From Terriglobia bacterium (GTDB taxonomy: Bacteria > Acidobacteriota > Terriglobia > Terriglobales > Acidobacteriaceae): a DNA stretch of 64,000 nt. Each line of letters starts with the position of its first letter. The first letter of the stretch is position 1. Location of the stretch: contig JAIQFO010000009.1 in assembly GCA_020073215.1 (NCBI GenBank), positions 81,994 to 145,993 on the forward strand. The letters are read 5' to 3'. Both the position numbers and the translations under genes were made by a program. The notes beneath the pieces are model-generated. The model did no database searches. It was not told the DNA's origin and saw only the letters and a program-made list of their open reading frames with translations. Shown one piece after another: positions 10,550-20,122 of this stretch.

Positions 10550-10559
10550 AGGAAAAGTT

Positions 10560-10627
10560 CTCAGTTCCCAGTTCCCGGTTCTCAGTGAAATCCAGTTCGC
10601 AGATTCTACTGAGAACTGGGAACTGAG
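10560..10627. repeat. Word-repeat inverted repeat (CTCAGTTCCCAG type)
   Basis: Left arm 10560-10586 and right arm 10608-10627 (ACTGAGAACTGGGAACTGAG) pair over the word 'CAGTTCCC'. It fills the gap between asnS and the arginase gene. The same words return at 19398-19468. Confidence 0.7.
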
Positions 10628-10629
10628 AT

Positions 10630-11955
10630 CTACGGATACAGCCGATGCAGCATGCGCGGGAAAGGAATCGTCTCCCGCACGTGCTCCAGACCGCAGATCC
10701 AGGCGACGGCGCGCTCGATCCCCATGCCGAACCCGGAGTGAGGCACGCTGCCGTATTTGCGGAGATCAAGATACCACTTGAACGCTTCTTCGGGCAGATT
10801 GTGTTCGTGAATCCGCTGCACCAGCAAGTCGTGAGAGGCCGTGCGCTGCGAGCCGCCGATGATCTCGCCGTAGCCCTCGGGTGCTAACACATCCACGCAG
10901 AGAGCGAGTTCGGGGCGCTGCGGGTCCGGCTCCATGTAAAACGCTTTCACGCTCGCCGGGTAACGATGGACCATGACGGGCCGGTCGTACAGCGATGACA
11001 GGTAGGTTTCATCGGGCGAGCCCAGGTCTCCACCCCACTCAAACTTGTTTTCAAGCTTGCCTTGTGCGTGGCCTTCCTGCAACTTGCTGACGGCTTCATC
11101 GTAGGTGATGCGCGGGAAAGGCGCCTCGACCTTCTCGAGCCTCGCAAGATCGCGGCCGATGATTTGTAAGTCAGGGCGGCGCCGCTCCAGACATCGCTTA
11201 ACCAGAAAGGTAAGCAGGCCCTCGGCGAGTTCCATCAGGTCGTCAAGCGTGGCATAGGCGACTTCCGGTTCGACCATCCAGAATTCGGTCAGGTGGCGGC
11301 GGGTCTTCGATTTTTCGGCGCGGAAGGTTGGTCCGAACGAGTAAACTTTGCCGAGCGCCATCGCTGTAGCTTCAATGTAGAGCTGGCCGGACTGCGTGAG
11401 GTACGCCTGCTCTTCGAAGTAATCCACGGGGAAAAGCGTGGAGGTCCCTTCGCAAGCGGCGGGCGTCAGGATGGGAGGGTCGGTGAGCGTGAATCCGTTC
11501 GTGTCAAAAAAATCGCGGGCGGCACGAATAATTTCCGCGCGCACACGCAGAATAGAAGCCTGGCGCTGCGAACGCAGCCAGAGATGGCGGTGCTCCATCA
11601 GGAAGTCGACGCCGTGCTCTTTGGGAGTGATGGGGTAAGGCGTCGCCTCGGGCACGCGCTGCACGACCTCGACGTTCGACACGTCAAGCTCATAACCGCC
11701 GGGGGCGCGCTTATCGGCGCGGACCTTGCCTTCGACGATGACGCTCGATTCCTGGGTGAGCCCTTTAATGGCGTCGAAAACTTCGGGTGGAACGGCGTTC
11801 TTCGGGACGACTCCCTGGATGACGCCCGATCCGTCGCGAAACTGCGGGAAAAGGAGCTTGCCGCTTTCGCGCAGGTTATAGAGCCATCCGCGGATGGTAA
11901 CCGGCTGGCCGTCATGTTTGCCGATTTCTGCAATGGTGCTGATGGGTACTGGCAT
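10630..11955 (-). CDS. asnS: Asparaginyl-tRNA synthetase
   Basis: 441 residues, class IIb aminoacyl-tRNA synthetase that charges tRNA-Asn. An N-terminal OB-fold anticodon-binding domain ([20 protein letters not shown]) is followed by class II motif 2 ([25 protein letters not shown]) and motif 3 ([15 protein letters not shown]), ending [14 protein letters not shown]. The AsnRS rather than AspRS assignment rests on the [11 protein letters not shown] form of motif 2 and on the absence of the large bacterial AspRS GAD insert. The ATG at 11955 gives the usual N-terminus. Its presence implies direct tRNA-Asn charging. Confidence 0.95.
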   Translation of the reverse strand: MPVPISTIAEIGKHDGQPVTIRGWLYNLRESGKLLFPQFRDGSGVIQGVVPKNAVPPEVFDAIKGLTQESSVIVEGKVRADKRAPGGYELDVSNVEVVQRVPEATPYPITPKEHGVDFLMEHRHLWLRSQRQASILRVRAEIIRAARDFFDTNGFTLTDPPILTPAACEGTSTLFPVDYFEEQAYLTQSGQLYIEATAMALGKVYSFGPTFRAEKSKTRRHLTEFWMVEPEVAYATLDDLMELAEGLLTFLVKRCLERRRPDLQIIGRDLARLEKVEAPFPRITYDEAVSKLQEGHAQGKLENKFEWGGDLGSPDETYLSSLYDRPVMVHRYPASVKAFYMEPDPQRPELALCVDVLAPEGYGEIIGGSQRTASHDLLVQRIHEHNLPEEAFKWYLDLRKYGSVPHSGFGMGIERAVAWICGLEHVRETIPFPRMLHRLYP

Positions 11956-11970
11956 AAAGTCAAAACCATG

Positions 11971-12139
11971 AACCGCAGAGTACGCTGAGGGCGCAGAGAA
12001 AAGACGGCTTAAACCTTCCCTGCCTTACTGCGTTTGGTGCTATAAATCTGCCGCTTCGAAGTCTCTTCCCACAAGGAGCACGGGGACAGGGGAAAACCAG
12101 TCAAAAAAAGACTCTGCGAGCTCTGCGTACTCTGCGGTT
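11971..12139. repeat. Word-repeat inverted repeat (CCGCAGAG type)
   Basis: The left arm (11971-11998) AACCGCAGAGTACGCTGAGG... is complementary to the right arm (12110-12139) ...GTACTCTGCGGTT. The loop is about 110 bases. It lies between asnS and the isomerase gene; nothing else is seen in the gap. Confidence 0.7.
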
Positions 12140-12145
12140 GAATTC

Positions 12146-12967
12146 CTATGAATCTTCCAGCCTCTGGAAGGTTGCGCTCACTTCTTCGCCGGGGTTCTTT
12201 CTATCTTCGCCGTCGATTTCCAGCAACAGGGGCGGCTTTTGCGGTGCGGTGCGCAGCAATTCCATCGTTTCTTTCCAATCGATCGATCCGCCGCCCGGCC
12301 AGAGGTGTGAATCTTTATCCTTGTTGTTGTCGTGCACGTGGGTCGAGCAGATGTGGTTTTTCAGGATGGCGAAGCCTTCGGGAATGCCCTCCATCATGTG
12401 AGAGTGACCGCAATCGAAGCAAACCCCGATGTCGTCGAAATGCATGGTCTTGATGAACTCGACCAGCCGGTCGGGCGTGGACAGTTCGTTGGGAATGTTT
12501 TCCACCAGCACGCGGACGCCCAGCGGCTTGGCGAAAGCGCGCAAGTGCTCCACCGAGGTCATGGCCGCTTCGAACTTCTTTTCGTCGAAGGTGTCGTTGG
12601 GATTTCCGATGTGCTGCACCAGAAAGCGGAACGGAATATGCTCCGCAATTTCGAGTGAGCGTTTAATCTCGTCCATGGCGTCGACGCGGTGGGCGCGATC
12701 GGTCGAGGCAATGTTAACCGGCGGCCCGCCCGTGCGTCCCCACTCGTAGTCGGAATACAAAGGCGCATGCACCGAATTGAGCGGAATGCTGGTAGAGCGG
12801 AACCAGTCGGCGATTTCGCGCACATGCTGCTTGCGATTGGCGTAGTCGAAATGTTGGCGGGCGGCGAAGATTTCAATCGCCTGGGCTCCCGCCTTCACGA
12901 GCTCGTCGAGCAAGCCCGGATGCAGCCGTTCCTTGACATAGACGTATGTCGATACCGCCCTCAGCAT
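12146..12967 (-). CDS. Sugar phosphate isomerase/epimerase-like TIM barrel
   Basis: 273 residues of the xylose isomerase-like/AP endonuclease 2 superfamily. Metal-binding positions of that fold are visible: HAPL, FLVQHIGNP, VLVENIPNE, GVCFDCGHSHMMEG, STHVHDNNKDKDSHL and LLLEIDGED. These enzymes isomerise or epimerise sugars or related polyols with divalent metal; the substrate cannot be predicted here. The start codon overlaps the stop of the upstream ggt gene (TGATG at 12965-12969), so the two are translationally coupled. Confidence 0.85.
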   Translation of the reverse strand: MLRAVSTYVYVKERLHPGLLDELVKAGAQAIEIFAARQHFDYANRKQHVREIADWFRSTSIPLNSVHAPLYSDYEWGRTGGPPVNIASTDRAHRVDAMDEIKRSLEIAEHIPFRFLVQHIGNPNDTFDEKKFEAAMTSVEHLRAFAKPLGVRVLVENIPNELSTPDRLVEFIKTMHFDDIGVCFDCGHSHMMEGIPEGFAILKNHICSTHVHDNNKDKDSHLWPGGGSIDWKETMELLRTAPQKPPLLLEIDGEDRKNPGEEVSATFQRLEDS

Positions 12968-14703
12968 CAGTACCCTACCGCCTTCCCATTGTTGCGTCCG
13001 TCGCTGGCTCCGAGGCGCTCGCCGGTTTTCGGGTCAATCATGATGCACTCGCCGTCTCCCCAAAAATGCTCGACCTTCAGCACGTGCCCCTTGGAACTGA
13101 GAACCTTCATTGTATCGGGAGAGAGGCGGTCCTCGACGAGAATTCCATCAGGGAGCCACTGATGATGAAACCGCGGTGCGTTGACCGCTTCTTGAATATC
13201 GAGCGAGAAATCCACCACGCCGATCAGAATATTGGCCACAGTGGTGATGATCGTAGGGCCGCCCGGCGAGCCAAGAACCAGGAAAAGCTTGCCGTTTTTG
13301 AGAACGATAGTCGGCGTCATCGCCGACAGCGGACGCTTCCCCGGGCCGATAGCGTTAGCCGGCCCCTGGATGAGTCCGTAAGCGTTGGGGACACCTTGTT
13401 TCGCGGCAAAGTCGTCCATCTCGTCGTTGAGCAGGAAGCCAAGACCTTCGGCGGTGACGCGCGAGCCGAGCGAGTCGTTGAGCGTAGTGGTCACGGCAAC
13501 CGCGTTGCCTGCGGCATCGACGACGGAATAGTGCGTAGTGTTCTCAGGCTCGCGAATGGCAACGGGACGAGACTGTGCAACGCGCTCCAGTTCAGCGAAG
13601 GCCGGGCGCTTCAGGTCCTTGCTCACGCTGGCGTGGGCGGGATCGATGGAGTCACGCCAGGCAGCGGCGTACTTCTTGTCGATGAGTTGCGCGACAGGAA
13701 CTTTGGCGAAGTCTGGATCGCCCATGAAGTCGGCACGATCGTAGAAGGCGCGCCGGAACGCTTCCGCTTCAAGGTGGATGGCGCCGCCAGAGCGGTTGCC
13801 GAGCTTTGCGAGGTCGAAGCCTTCCAGGATGTTGAGAATTTCGATGAGCGCAACTCCGCCCGAAGATGGCGGCGGAGCGCTGATGATGTCATAGCCCCGA
13901 TAGGTGCCGCGAACAGGCTCGCGTTCTTTGACTTCGTAGGCGGCCAGGTCGGTGGCAGTGACCAAGCCTCCGCCTTTGTGGATGGCGGCCGCCAGTTCGC
14001 GGGCCATAGCGCCGTGGTAGAAGTCGTCGGGATTTTTGGCGATCCGTTCCAGCGTGCGGGCGAGATCGGGCTGCTTGAATAGTTCGCCGGGCTGGTAGTA
14101 GTTTCCGTCGCGCTGAAAAATGCGTTTCGATTCCGGAAACTGCGCGAGGTACTCATCTCGTTTCAGGTCCTGCGTGTCTTCGTAGGCGAGCGGGAAGCCG
14201 TCGCGGGCGAGCTTAATGGCGGGAGCAATCACTTTGTCCAGCGACAGCTTGCCGTATTTCTTCTCCGCGTAAACCAGCCCAGCCACGGAGCCGGGGACGC
14301 CCACGGACCGGTACCCAACGACACTCGATTCTTTGTTGGACTCTGGCAGCACGTTGCCCTGCGCATCGAGATACATGTTTTCGGTAGCAGCGGCGGGCGC
14401 TTTTTCACGGAAGTCGATAAAGTGAGTTTCGCCAGTGGCATTGCGGAGAAGCAGGAAGCCGCCTCCGCCAAGATTTCCAGCCTGGGGATGAACGACCGCG
14501 AGCGCAAAGCCGGTGGCCACGGCGGCATCGACCGCATTGCCTCCGGATTGCAGCATCTCAACCCCAGCGCGAGAGGCAAGCTCGTGGACGCTGGTGACGA
14601 TGGCATGCGGAGCGTGCGTAGGACGCAGAGGCGCGGCCGCGACGGTCGAGGCGAATAAGGCGCACACACTGCAGAGAATCAGAAGATTACGTTGAATGCG
14701 CAT
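12967..14703 (-). CDS. ggt: Gamma-glutamyltransferase
   Basis: 578 residues. An N-terminal signal peptide (RNLLILCSVCALFASTVAAA) directs it to the periplasm. GGT is an Ntn-hydrolase made as a precursor that cuts itself. The autoprocessing site is visible as ENTTHYSVVDAAGNAVAVTTT (second Thr of TTH near residue 390 is the nucleophile). Upstream, NLGGGGFLLLRN and downstream GSPGGPTIITTV are also typical. It cleaves the gamma-glutamyl bond of glutathione and related peptides. It is coupled by a one-base overlap to the isomerase gene, suggesting joint expression; a pathway link is not obvious. Confidence 0.93.
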   Translation of the reverse strand: MRIQRNLLILCSVCALFASTVAAAPLRPTHAPHAIVTSVHELASRAGVEMLQSGGNAVDAAVATGFALAVVHPQAGNLGGGGFLLLRNATGETHFIDFREKAPAAATENMYLDAQGNVLPESNKESSVVGYRSVGVPGSVAGLVYAEKKYGKLSLDKVIAPAIKLARDGFPLAYEDTQDLKRDEYLAQFPESKRIFQRDGNYYQPGELFKQPDLARTLERIAKNPDDFYHGAMARELAAAIHKGGGLVTATDLAAYEVKEREPVRGTYRGYDIISAPPPSSGGVALIEILNILEGFDLAKLGNRSGGAIHLEAEAFRRAFYDRADFMGDPDFAKVPVAQLIDKKYAAAWRDSIDPAHASVSKDLKRPAFAELERVAQSRPVAIREPENTTHYSVVDAAGNAVAVTTTLNDSLGSRVTAEGLGFLLNDEMDDFAAKQGVPNAYGLIQGPANAIGPGKRPLSAMTPTIVLKNGKLFLVLGSPGGPTIITTVANILIGVVDFSLDIQEAVNAPRFHHQWLPDGILVEDRLSPDTMKVLSSKGHVLKVEHFWGDGECIMIDPKTGERLGASDGRNNGKAVGY

Positions 14704-14772
14704 GGATTAGACGGCGAAATACAAGTCCGCGAAACAATGAGGCTAGCCCAGCGCTCGCGGGGAGTCAAACCC

Positions 14773-14802
14773 GTGTGGCGCGGGCGCCCCGCCCGCGTTC
14801 CC
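14773..14802. repeat. GC palindrome, intergenic
   Basis: GTGTGGCGCGGGCGCCCCGC followed by CCGCG; stem GCGGGCG/CGCCCGC. Near-identical to the copy inside ddl (6242-6270). It lies in the 180-base gap upstream of ggt. Confidence 0.6.
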
Positions 14803-14882
14803 GTGTCCGCGCCACCGCGCTACGGAGAGGCAAAGAACACCGCTTCCCCAAAGAGAGCGCAGGCAGGTCCAGAGAAACGTGT

Positions 14883-15257
14883 TCAGGTTTTGCAGCGCTG
14901 GCGTGGCGCCCTGGTTTTCTTATTCTTCTTCTTTGGTGCTTTGGCAGCTACCAATTCGTACGACTGGCGAATGAGGGCTTCGAGTTCGTCAGAGGGTAGG
15001 ACGTTCGTGTGTTCCAGAAGAATCCATTTATAGCGGCCGACATAAGGGGCTGGCGAGATGCCTTCGATTTCGAGGAGGTCGTGGAATTGGTCGGGGGCAC
15101 ATTTGAGGGTGATAGGGGCGAGGCTGCCTTCGGAGAGATCCACGATAGCGAAGATCTTGCCCCGCACTTTGAAGCAGAGGTTTTCGCCCCACTGCAGCTT
15201 CTCAGTCGTGTCGGGAAAAGAAAGGCAGAGTTTCCGGATCCAGTCGGCGTCTTGCAT
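14883..15257 (-). CDS. MmcQ/YjbR family protein
   Basis: 124 residues. The CyaY-like fold of MmcQ/YjbR is recognisable from ADWIRKLCLSFPDTTEKLQWG, NLCFKVRGKIFAIVDL, the LKCAPDQFHDLLEIEGISPAPY segment and WILLEHTNVLPSDELEALIRQSYELV. Family members bind DNA in some reports but have no settled function. The last 15 residues are a Lys/Arg-rich tail (KKKNKKTRAPRQR), which would favour nucleic-acid contact. A GC palindrome (15298-15329) separates it from the htrA-like gene upstream. Confidence 0.85.
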   Translation of the reverse strand: MQDADWIRKLCLSFPDTTEKLQWGENLCFKVRGKIFAIVDLSEGSLAPITLKCAPDQFHDLLEIEGISPAPYVGRYKWILLEHTNVLPSDELEALIRQSYELVAAKAPKKKNKKTRAPRQRCKT

Positions 15258-15297
15258 GGGGAGATGATAGCGTGTCGCACTCTGTCAGAAGCGGGCA

Positions 15298-15329
15298 AGA
15301 GCACGCGGGCAGGAGTGCCCGCGCCACAC
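15298..15329. repeat. GC palindrome, intergenic
   Basis: Stem CGCGGGCA/TGCCCGCG (15304-15311 with 15316-15323), loop GGAG, followed by CCACAC. Same form as the copy at 53731-53750. It sits between the HtrA stop and the MmcQ start. Confidence 0.6.
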
Positions 15330-15332
15330 AAG

Positions 15333-16472
<1,140 letters not shown>

Positions 16473-16524
16473 CGTGGTTACTCCCTGAAAGCCTGCAGTT
16501 TGAATTCTAGCGAAAAGTGGGATT

Positions 16525-16642
16525 TACCGCTGAGGACGCGGAGAAAATATACGATTCAGGCGTGGGTAGCCTCATCAGCCAAAGGAACACAGGTGAAATC
16601 AAATACAAGAAGATCTCTGCGTACTCGGCGTTCTCCGCGGTT
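16525..16642. repeat. Word-repeat inverted repeat (CCGCAGAG-like)
   Basis: Left arm TACCGCTGAGGACGCGGAG (16525-16543); right arm 16613-16642 ends TCTCCGCGGTT and touches the stop of the hydantoinase gene. Part of the same class as 6538-6691 and 11971-12139. Confidence 0.65.
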
Positions 16643-18339
16643 CAAGCCTTTGCTCTGCCCCAGCCACCGCCGCCAGGCGATTCGATGCGCACCCTCTCCC
16701 CGGAACGCAGCCGAACACTGGTCTTGCCCGGAATTTCTTCCGAGGAACCGTCACGCCGGACGATCAAGGTGCGACCGGCACTGCCGTCGGTTCCTCCGGC
16801 CAGGCCGTAGGGTCCGCGAGAACGCCGGTCGGCCAGCAGAGTGACCTGGGCGTCGGTTAGGACTTCGATCTCGCGCACAATTCCGTCGCCACCGGTGTAG
16901 AGTCCGGCGCCTCCACTCCCGGAGCGAAAACAATATTGCCGCAGTCGTACCGGGTAGGCGTATTCGAGTGCCTCGGCCGGAGTGTTCAGGGAGTTGGTCA
17001 TGTGGGTGTGAACGCCCGAGACTCCGTCTTTGGTCGAGCGCGCGCCCATGCCCCCCGCAATGGTCTCGTAATAAGCAAAGGGCTCGCCCGAGCGCGGATC
17101 GATGCCGCCGATGGTGAGGTTGTTCATGGTGCCGGCGGCGGCGGCCGGAATGCGCCCCGGAATCGCCTGTGCCAGCGCTTTAAGCAACACGTCGACAATC
17201 CGCTGCGAAGTTTCCACGTTGCCACCCGCCACGGCCGCCGGAGGCCTGGCGTTGACCACAGTTCCCGATGGCGCGATGACGCGGATGGGGCGCATGAGGC
17301 CCGATGTGGCGGGCACGTCTTCGCGGAGGAGGCAGCGAAAGACGTAGAAGCAGGCCGAATAGGTAATCGCCTCCACCGCGTTGATCGCGCCTTCGACTTG
17401 CGGCTCGCTGCCAGTGAAGTCGATGGTGACCTGAGCGGGCGGCCTCTTTCTCGACCCGGAAGAAGACGCAGCTAGCCGTGTCTCAGCCGGAGATTGTTTG
17501 CCGGTTGCGCGTGAGACGCTGAGAGTCACGGCGATGCGCACCGGTTTGTCTTCGACGCCATCGTTGTCGAGAAAGTCCTCCGCCTGGTAGCGGCCGGGCG
17601 GGATGGTGCCGAGGAAAGCGCGCATCATCTCTTCGGAATAGACGAGCAGATCGGCGGCCGCTCGCTGGGCGCGGGCGATTCCATAGCGCTCGCAAATTTC
17701 ACGCAAGCGCTGGGCACCGGTCTGGCAGGCGGCGATCTGCGCTCCGAGGTCGCCTTCGCGTTCTTCCGGTGTGCGCACATTGTTAAGGAGCAGGGCCAGC
17801 ACATCGCCGACCAGTTTTCCGCCGCGCATAATTTTGACCGGCGGAATGCGGAGCCCTTCCTGATAAATTTCGCGGCAGGGACCCATGGAGCCCGGGTAAG
17901 TTCCCCCCACATCGGCGTGGTGAGCGCGAGAAGCGACGTAGAAGTCGGGTGTTGTGTTGGGCGTGTGGGCACGGGCGACTCGCCCGTGCTGCCCCCGCCC
18001 GCCGCTCCTGGTCTTGCTGATGTAAACCGGCATCACCAACGTGATGTCCGGCAGGTGCGTGCCGCCGCGAAACGGATCATTCAGCATCACAACATCGCCG
18101 GGTTCGAGTTCGCACTCTTTCACAGCCGCGGCGACCGACATCGGCATGGAGCCCAAATGCACCGGCATGTGATCGCCCATGGCAATGACCTGTCCTGAGG
18201 AATCAAAGACAGCGCAAGAGTAGTCGCGCCGCTCCTTAATATTGGGAGAGAACGAAGTCCGGCGCAGCGCCGCCCCCATCTCTTCGGCGATCGAGTGGTA
18301 CAGATTCTTGAATACCTCGAGTTCAACCGGATCACGCAT
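16642..18339 (-). CDS. hyuB: Hydantoinase B/oxoprolinase family protein
   Basis: 565 residues, matching the B subunit of N-methylhydantoinase/acetone carboxylase-type enzymes: DPVELEVFKNLYHSIAEEMG, SPNIKERRDYSCAVFD, MPVHLGSMPMSV, GDVVMLNDPFRGGTHLPDI, GGNVETSQRIVDV and PGGGGWG at the end. These ATP-dependent enzymes open hydantoin or 5-oxoproline rings together with an A subunit (HyuA). No hyuA is adjacent in this window, so this is an orphan B gene or the partner lies elsewhere. Residues about 108-130 (RSGGRGQHGRVARAH) are an insert encoded by a GC palindrome at 17969-17989. Confidence 0.88.
   Translation of the reverse strand: MRDPVELEVFKNLYHSIAEEMGAALRRTSFSPNIKERRDYSCAVFDSSGQVIAMGDHMPVHLGSMPMSVAAAVKECELEPGDVVMLNDPFRGGTHLPDITLVMPVYISKTRSGGRGQHGRVARAHTPNTTPDFYVASRAHHADVGGTYPGSMGPCREIYQEGLRIPPVKIMRGGKLVGDVLALLLNNVRTPEEREGDLGAQIAACQTGAQRLREICERYGIARAQRAAADLLVYSEEMMRAFLGTIPPGRYQAEDFLDNDGVEDKPVRIAVTLSVSRATGKQSPAETRLAASSSGSRKRPPAQVTIDFTGSEPQVEGAINAVEAITYSACFYVFRCLLREDVPATSGLMRPIRVIAPSGTVVNARPPAAVAGGNVETSQRIVDVLLKALAQAIPGRIPAAAAGTMNNLTIGGIDPRSGEPFAYYETIAGGMGARSTKDGVSGVHTHMTNSLNTPAEALEYAYPVRLRQYCFRSGSGGAGLYTGGDGIVREIEVLTDAQVTLLADRRSRGPYGLAGGTDGSAGRTLIVRRDGSSEEIPGKTSVRLRSGERVRIESPGGGGWGRAKA
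17962..17994. repeat. GC palindrome inside hyuB
   Basis: Stem GCACGGGCG/CGCCCGTGC, loop ACT. Same design as GTGTGGGGACGGGCGACTCG at 51005, 57745 and 60714, but read in another frame, giving GQHGRVARAH instead of GTGESPVPT. Confidence 0.65.
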
Positions 18340-18370
18340 CTGCGTGACGAGTGTACGCCAAGGGTGAAGA

Positions 18371-18460
18371 AGTCAGAAGTAAGAAGTCCAATTGAAGAAG
18401 TAGCCCTGGATCGGTGCGGCGGTTGAGTTTTTACTTCTTCATTTGACTTCTGACTTCTGC
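18371..18460. repeat. Word-repeat inverted repeat (AGTCAGAAGTAAGAAG type)
   Basis: Left arm 18371-18402 and right arm 18427-18460 are built from AGAAGT-like words and pair with each other. It lies between the divergent starts of hyuB and sppA, so it is not a terminator for either gene. Confidence 0.65.
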
Positions 18461-18488
18461 AATGTCCCGGTGCTACACTCATCTGGTT

Positions 18489-19397
18489 ATGGCGGAAGGG
18501 CGTTCACGGATCTGGATATGGTTGCTGGTGGGCGGCGGGCTGTTTACGCTATTCGTGGTGGCCGTGTTTACGCTGGTCTACCTGAGCTTTGGCGGCCAGG
18601 ATGAGGCTTCGTTTTCCGGCTTCGGCTCCAAGATCGCTGTGGTTGAGCTCGACGGCGTGATTTTCTCTCCCAAGCAGATCGTCCCCCAACTGAAGAAGTT
18701 TGCCGATGACGATTCCGTCAAGGCCATCATTATTCATGTGAATTCGCCCGGAGGAGGCGTGGCCGCCTCCGAAGAGATCTACCGCGAAGTGAAGCGCATC
18801 CGCGACGAGAAGAAGAAACGCATCGTGGCGTCGATTGAGACCGTGGGCGCAAGCGGCGCATATTACGTGGCGTCGGCTACCAACAAGATCTATGCCGACA
18901 AGGGCAGCATCGTGGGATCGATCGGAGTGATTGCCCAGTGGGTGAACTACAGCGAACTGCTGAAGTGGGCGAAACTGAACGCGATCACCATGAAGGCGGG
19001 CGAGTTCAAAGACACGGGCAGCCCGACGCGCGAAATGACGCCGGCGGAACGCGAGTATCTGCAGGGCGTGATTGACAACATGCATACCCAGTTCATCCAG
19101 GCCGTGGCCGACGGCAGGCACGCGAAAGAAGCCGACATCCGCGCCATCGCCAACGGCAAAGTCTGGACCGGACAGCAGGCGGCGGATCTGAAATTGGTCG
19201 ATCAGATCGCGGATTTCGAGGGCGCGGTGAAAGATACGGCGCAGGCCGTGAATATCTCCGGCGAGCCGACCCTGGTCTACCCGCCGAAAGAGAGGCACTC
19301 GGTGCTCGATCTTCTGTTTGGCGATGTTTCCGACTATTTGCCCACGAGGGAAAAGCTCCTGGAGCAGCAGGTCGGCTTTTATTATCTTTGGAAATAA
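18489..19397 (+). CDS. sppA: Signal peptide peptidase SppA, short form
   Basis: 302 residues from the ATG at 18489 (MAEGRSRIW); a frame extension to 18462 adds nothing conserved. One N-terminal membrane helix (about 8-33) anchors the S49 protease domain outside the cytoplasm. HVNSPGGGVAASEEIY forms the oxyanion region, Ser122 in TVGASGAYY is the nucleophile and Lys174 in AGEFKDTGSP the general base. It degrades cleaved signal peptides in the membrane. The single-domain size matches the Bacillus-type enzyme rather than the doubled E. coli form. The HU/IHF gene follows on the same strand after a word-repeat hairpin. Confidence 0.92.
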   Translation: MAEGRSRIWIWLLVGGGLFTLFVVAVFTLVYLSFGGQDEASFSGFGSKIAVVELDGVIFSPKQIVPQLKKFADDDSVKAIIIHVNSPGGGVAASEEIYREVKRIRDEKKKRIVASIETVGASGAYYVASATNKIYADKGSIVGSIGVIAQWVNYSELLKWAKLNAITMKAGEFKDTGSPTREMTPAEREYLQGVIDNMHTQFIQAVADGRHAKEADIRAIANGKVWTGQQAADLKLVDQIADFEGAVKDTAQAVNISGEPTLVYPPKERHSVLDLLFGDVSDYLPTREKLLEQQVGFYYLWK

Positions 19398-19468
19398 CCA
19401 GTTCTCAGTTATCAGAAACAACGCCAGCGCCCCTTTACTGGGAACTGAGAACTGGGAACTCAGAACTG
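19398..19468. repeat. Word-repeat inverted repeat (CAGTTCTCAG type)
   Basis: Left arm CCAGTTCTCAGTTATCAG; right arm 19438-19468 CTGGGAACTGAGAACTGGGA and onward. It begins one base after the sppA stop and could act as a transcription or mRNA-stability barrier before the HU gene. A GGGGGC/GCCCCC hairpin follows at about 19525-19543. Confidence 0.65.
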
Positions 19469-19592
19469 CACTTGCATAGAACCCCTTAAATTTGAGAAGG
19501 TTATAGGCAGGCGCAGTGCAGCATCGGGGGCGGCATGGCCCCCGGCACACGGATTCCCGTTAGGGAACCGGCCCAATGGAGCAAAAAGGCTT

Positions 19593-19922
19593 ATGACGAA
19601 AGCTGACCTGATCGAAGAAGTTTCCCGGCTGGCGGAACTCACCCGCAAAGACAGCGAAGTGATTGTGGATACGATCTTTGACAGCGTGGTGCGCTCGCTC
19701 CGGGTGGGCGACAAGATCGAAATACGCGGCTTTGGCAGCTTCCGCACGCGTCAGCGCAAGCCGCGCGTGGGCCGGAATCCGAAAACCGGCGACCGCGTCG
19801 AAGTTCCGGCAAAGAAGATTCCCTTCTTCAAGCCCAGCAAGGAACTAAAAGACCTGGTGAACAACAGCGCCTCCGCGGAAATTGTTCCCGCGCCGCCGCC
19901 TGCACCACCCAACGCGCACTGA
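19593..19922 (+). CDS. HU/IHF family DNA-binding protein
   Basis: 109 residues. The whole HU/IHF fold is present: MTKADLIEEVSRLAELTRKDSEVIVDTIFDSV helices, IEIRGFGSFRTRQRKPRVGRNPKTG (beta arm with the RNPKTG DNA-bending tip), then VEVPAKKIPFFKPSKELKDLV. It bends and packages DNA as a dimer. The segment IEIRGFGSF and the length favour an IHF-like subtype, but HU and IHF cannot be separated safely. The C-terminal tail (EIVPAPPPAPPNAH) is an extra proline-rich extension. Confidence 0.93.
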   Translation: MTKADLIEEVSRLAELTRKDSEVIVDTIFDSVVRSLRVGDKIEIRGFGSFRTRQRKPRVGRNPKTGDRVEVPAKKIPFFKPSKELKDLVNNSASAEIVPAPPPAPPNAH

Positions 19923-20024
19923 GCCCATCTCGGGAATGATTTTGGAAATTCCCGTTCGGCCCTCAGGGGTTAAACGGGCGGTGGAAGGTCTCTGGTTTCG
20001 TATCCGGGTATCAGGTTTCGTGTC

Positions 20025-20078
20025 AGTGTAACTGTTTCGAATCGGGGTATCGCTTCAGCGATACCGTAAGTTCTTCAC
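20025..20078 (+). repeat. REP-like half element (GGTATCG type)
   Basis: CGGGGTATCGCTTCAGCGAT then ACCGTAAG: the first hairpin and the CCGTAAG tail of the REP family without a second hairpin. It lies in the 200-base gap between the convergent HU and binding-protein genes. Confidence 0.6.
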
Positions 20079-20122
20079 CATCAGACACCCTACCCCAGAC
20101 CAGTCATGCGACCGGGAAATTT

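Noticed and set aside
12946..14082. 378-codon plus-strand frame antisense to ggt
   Set aside because: Mirror frame of gamma-glutamyltransferase with no homology pattern.
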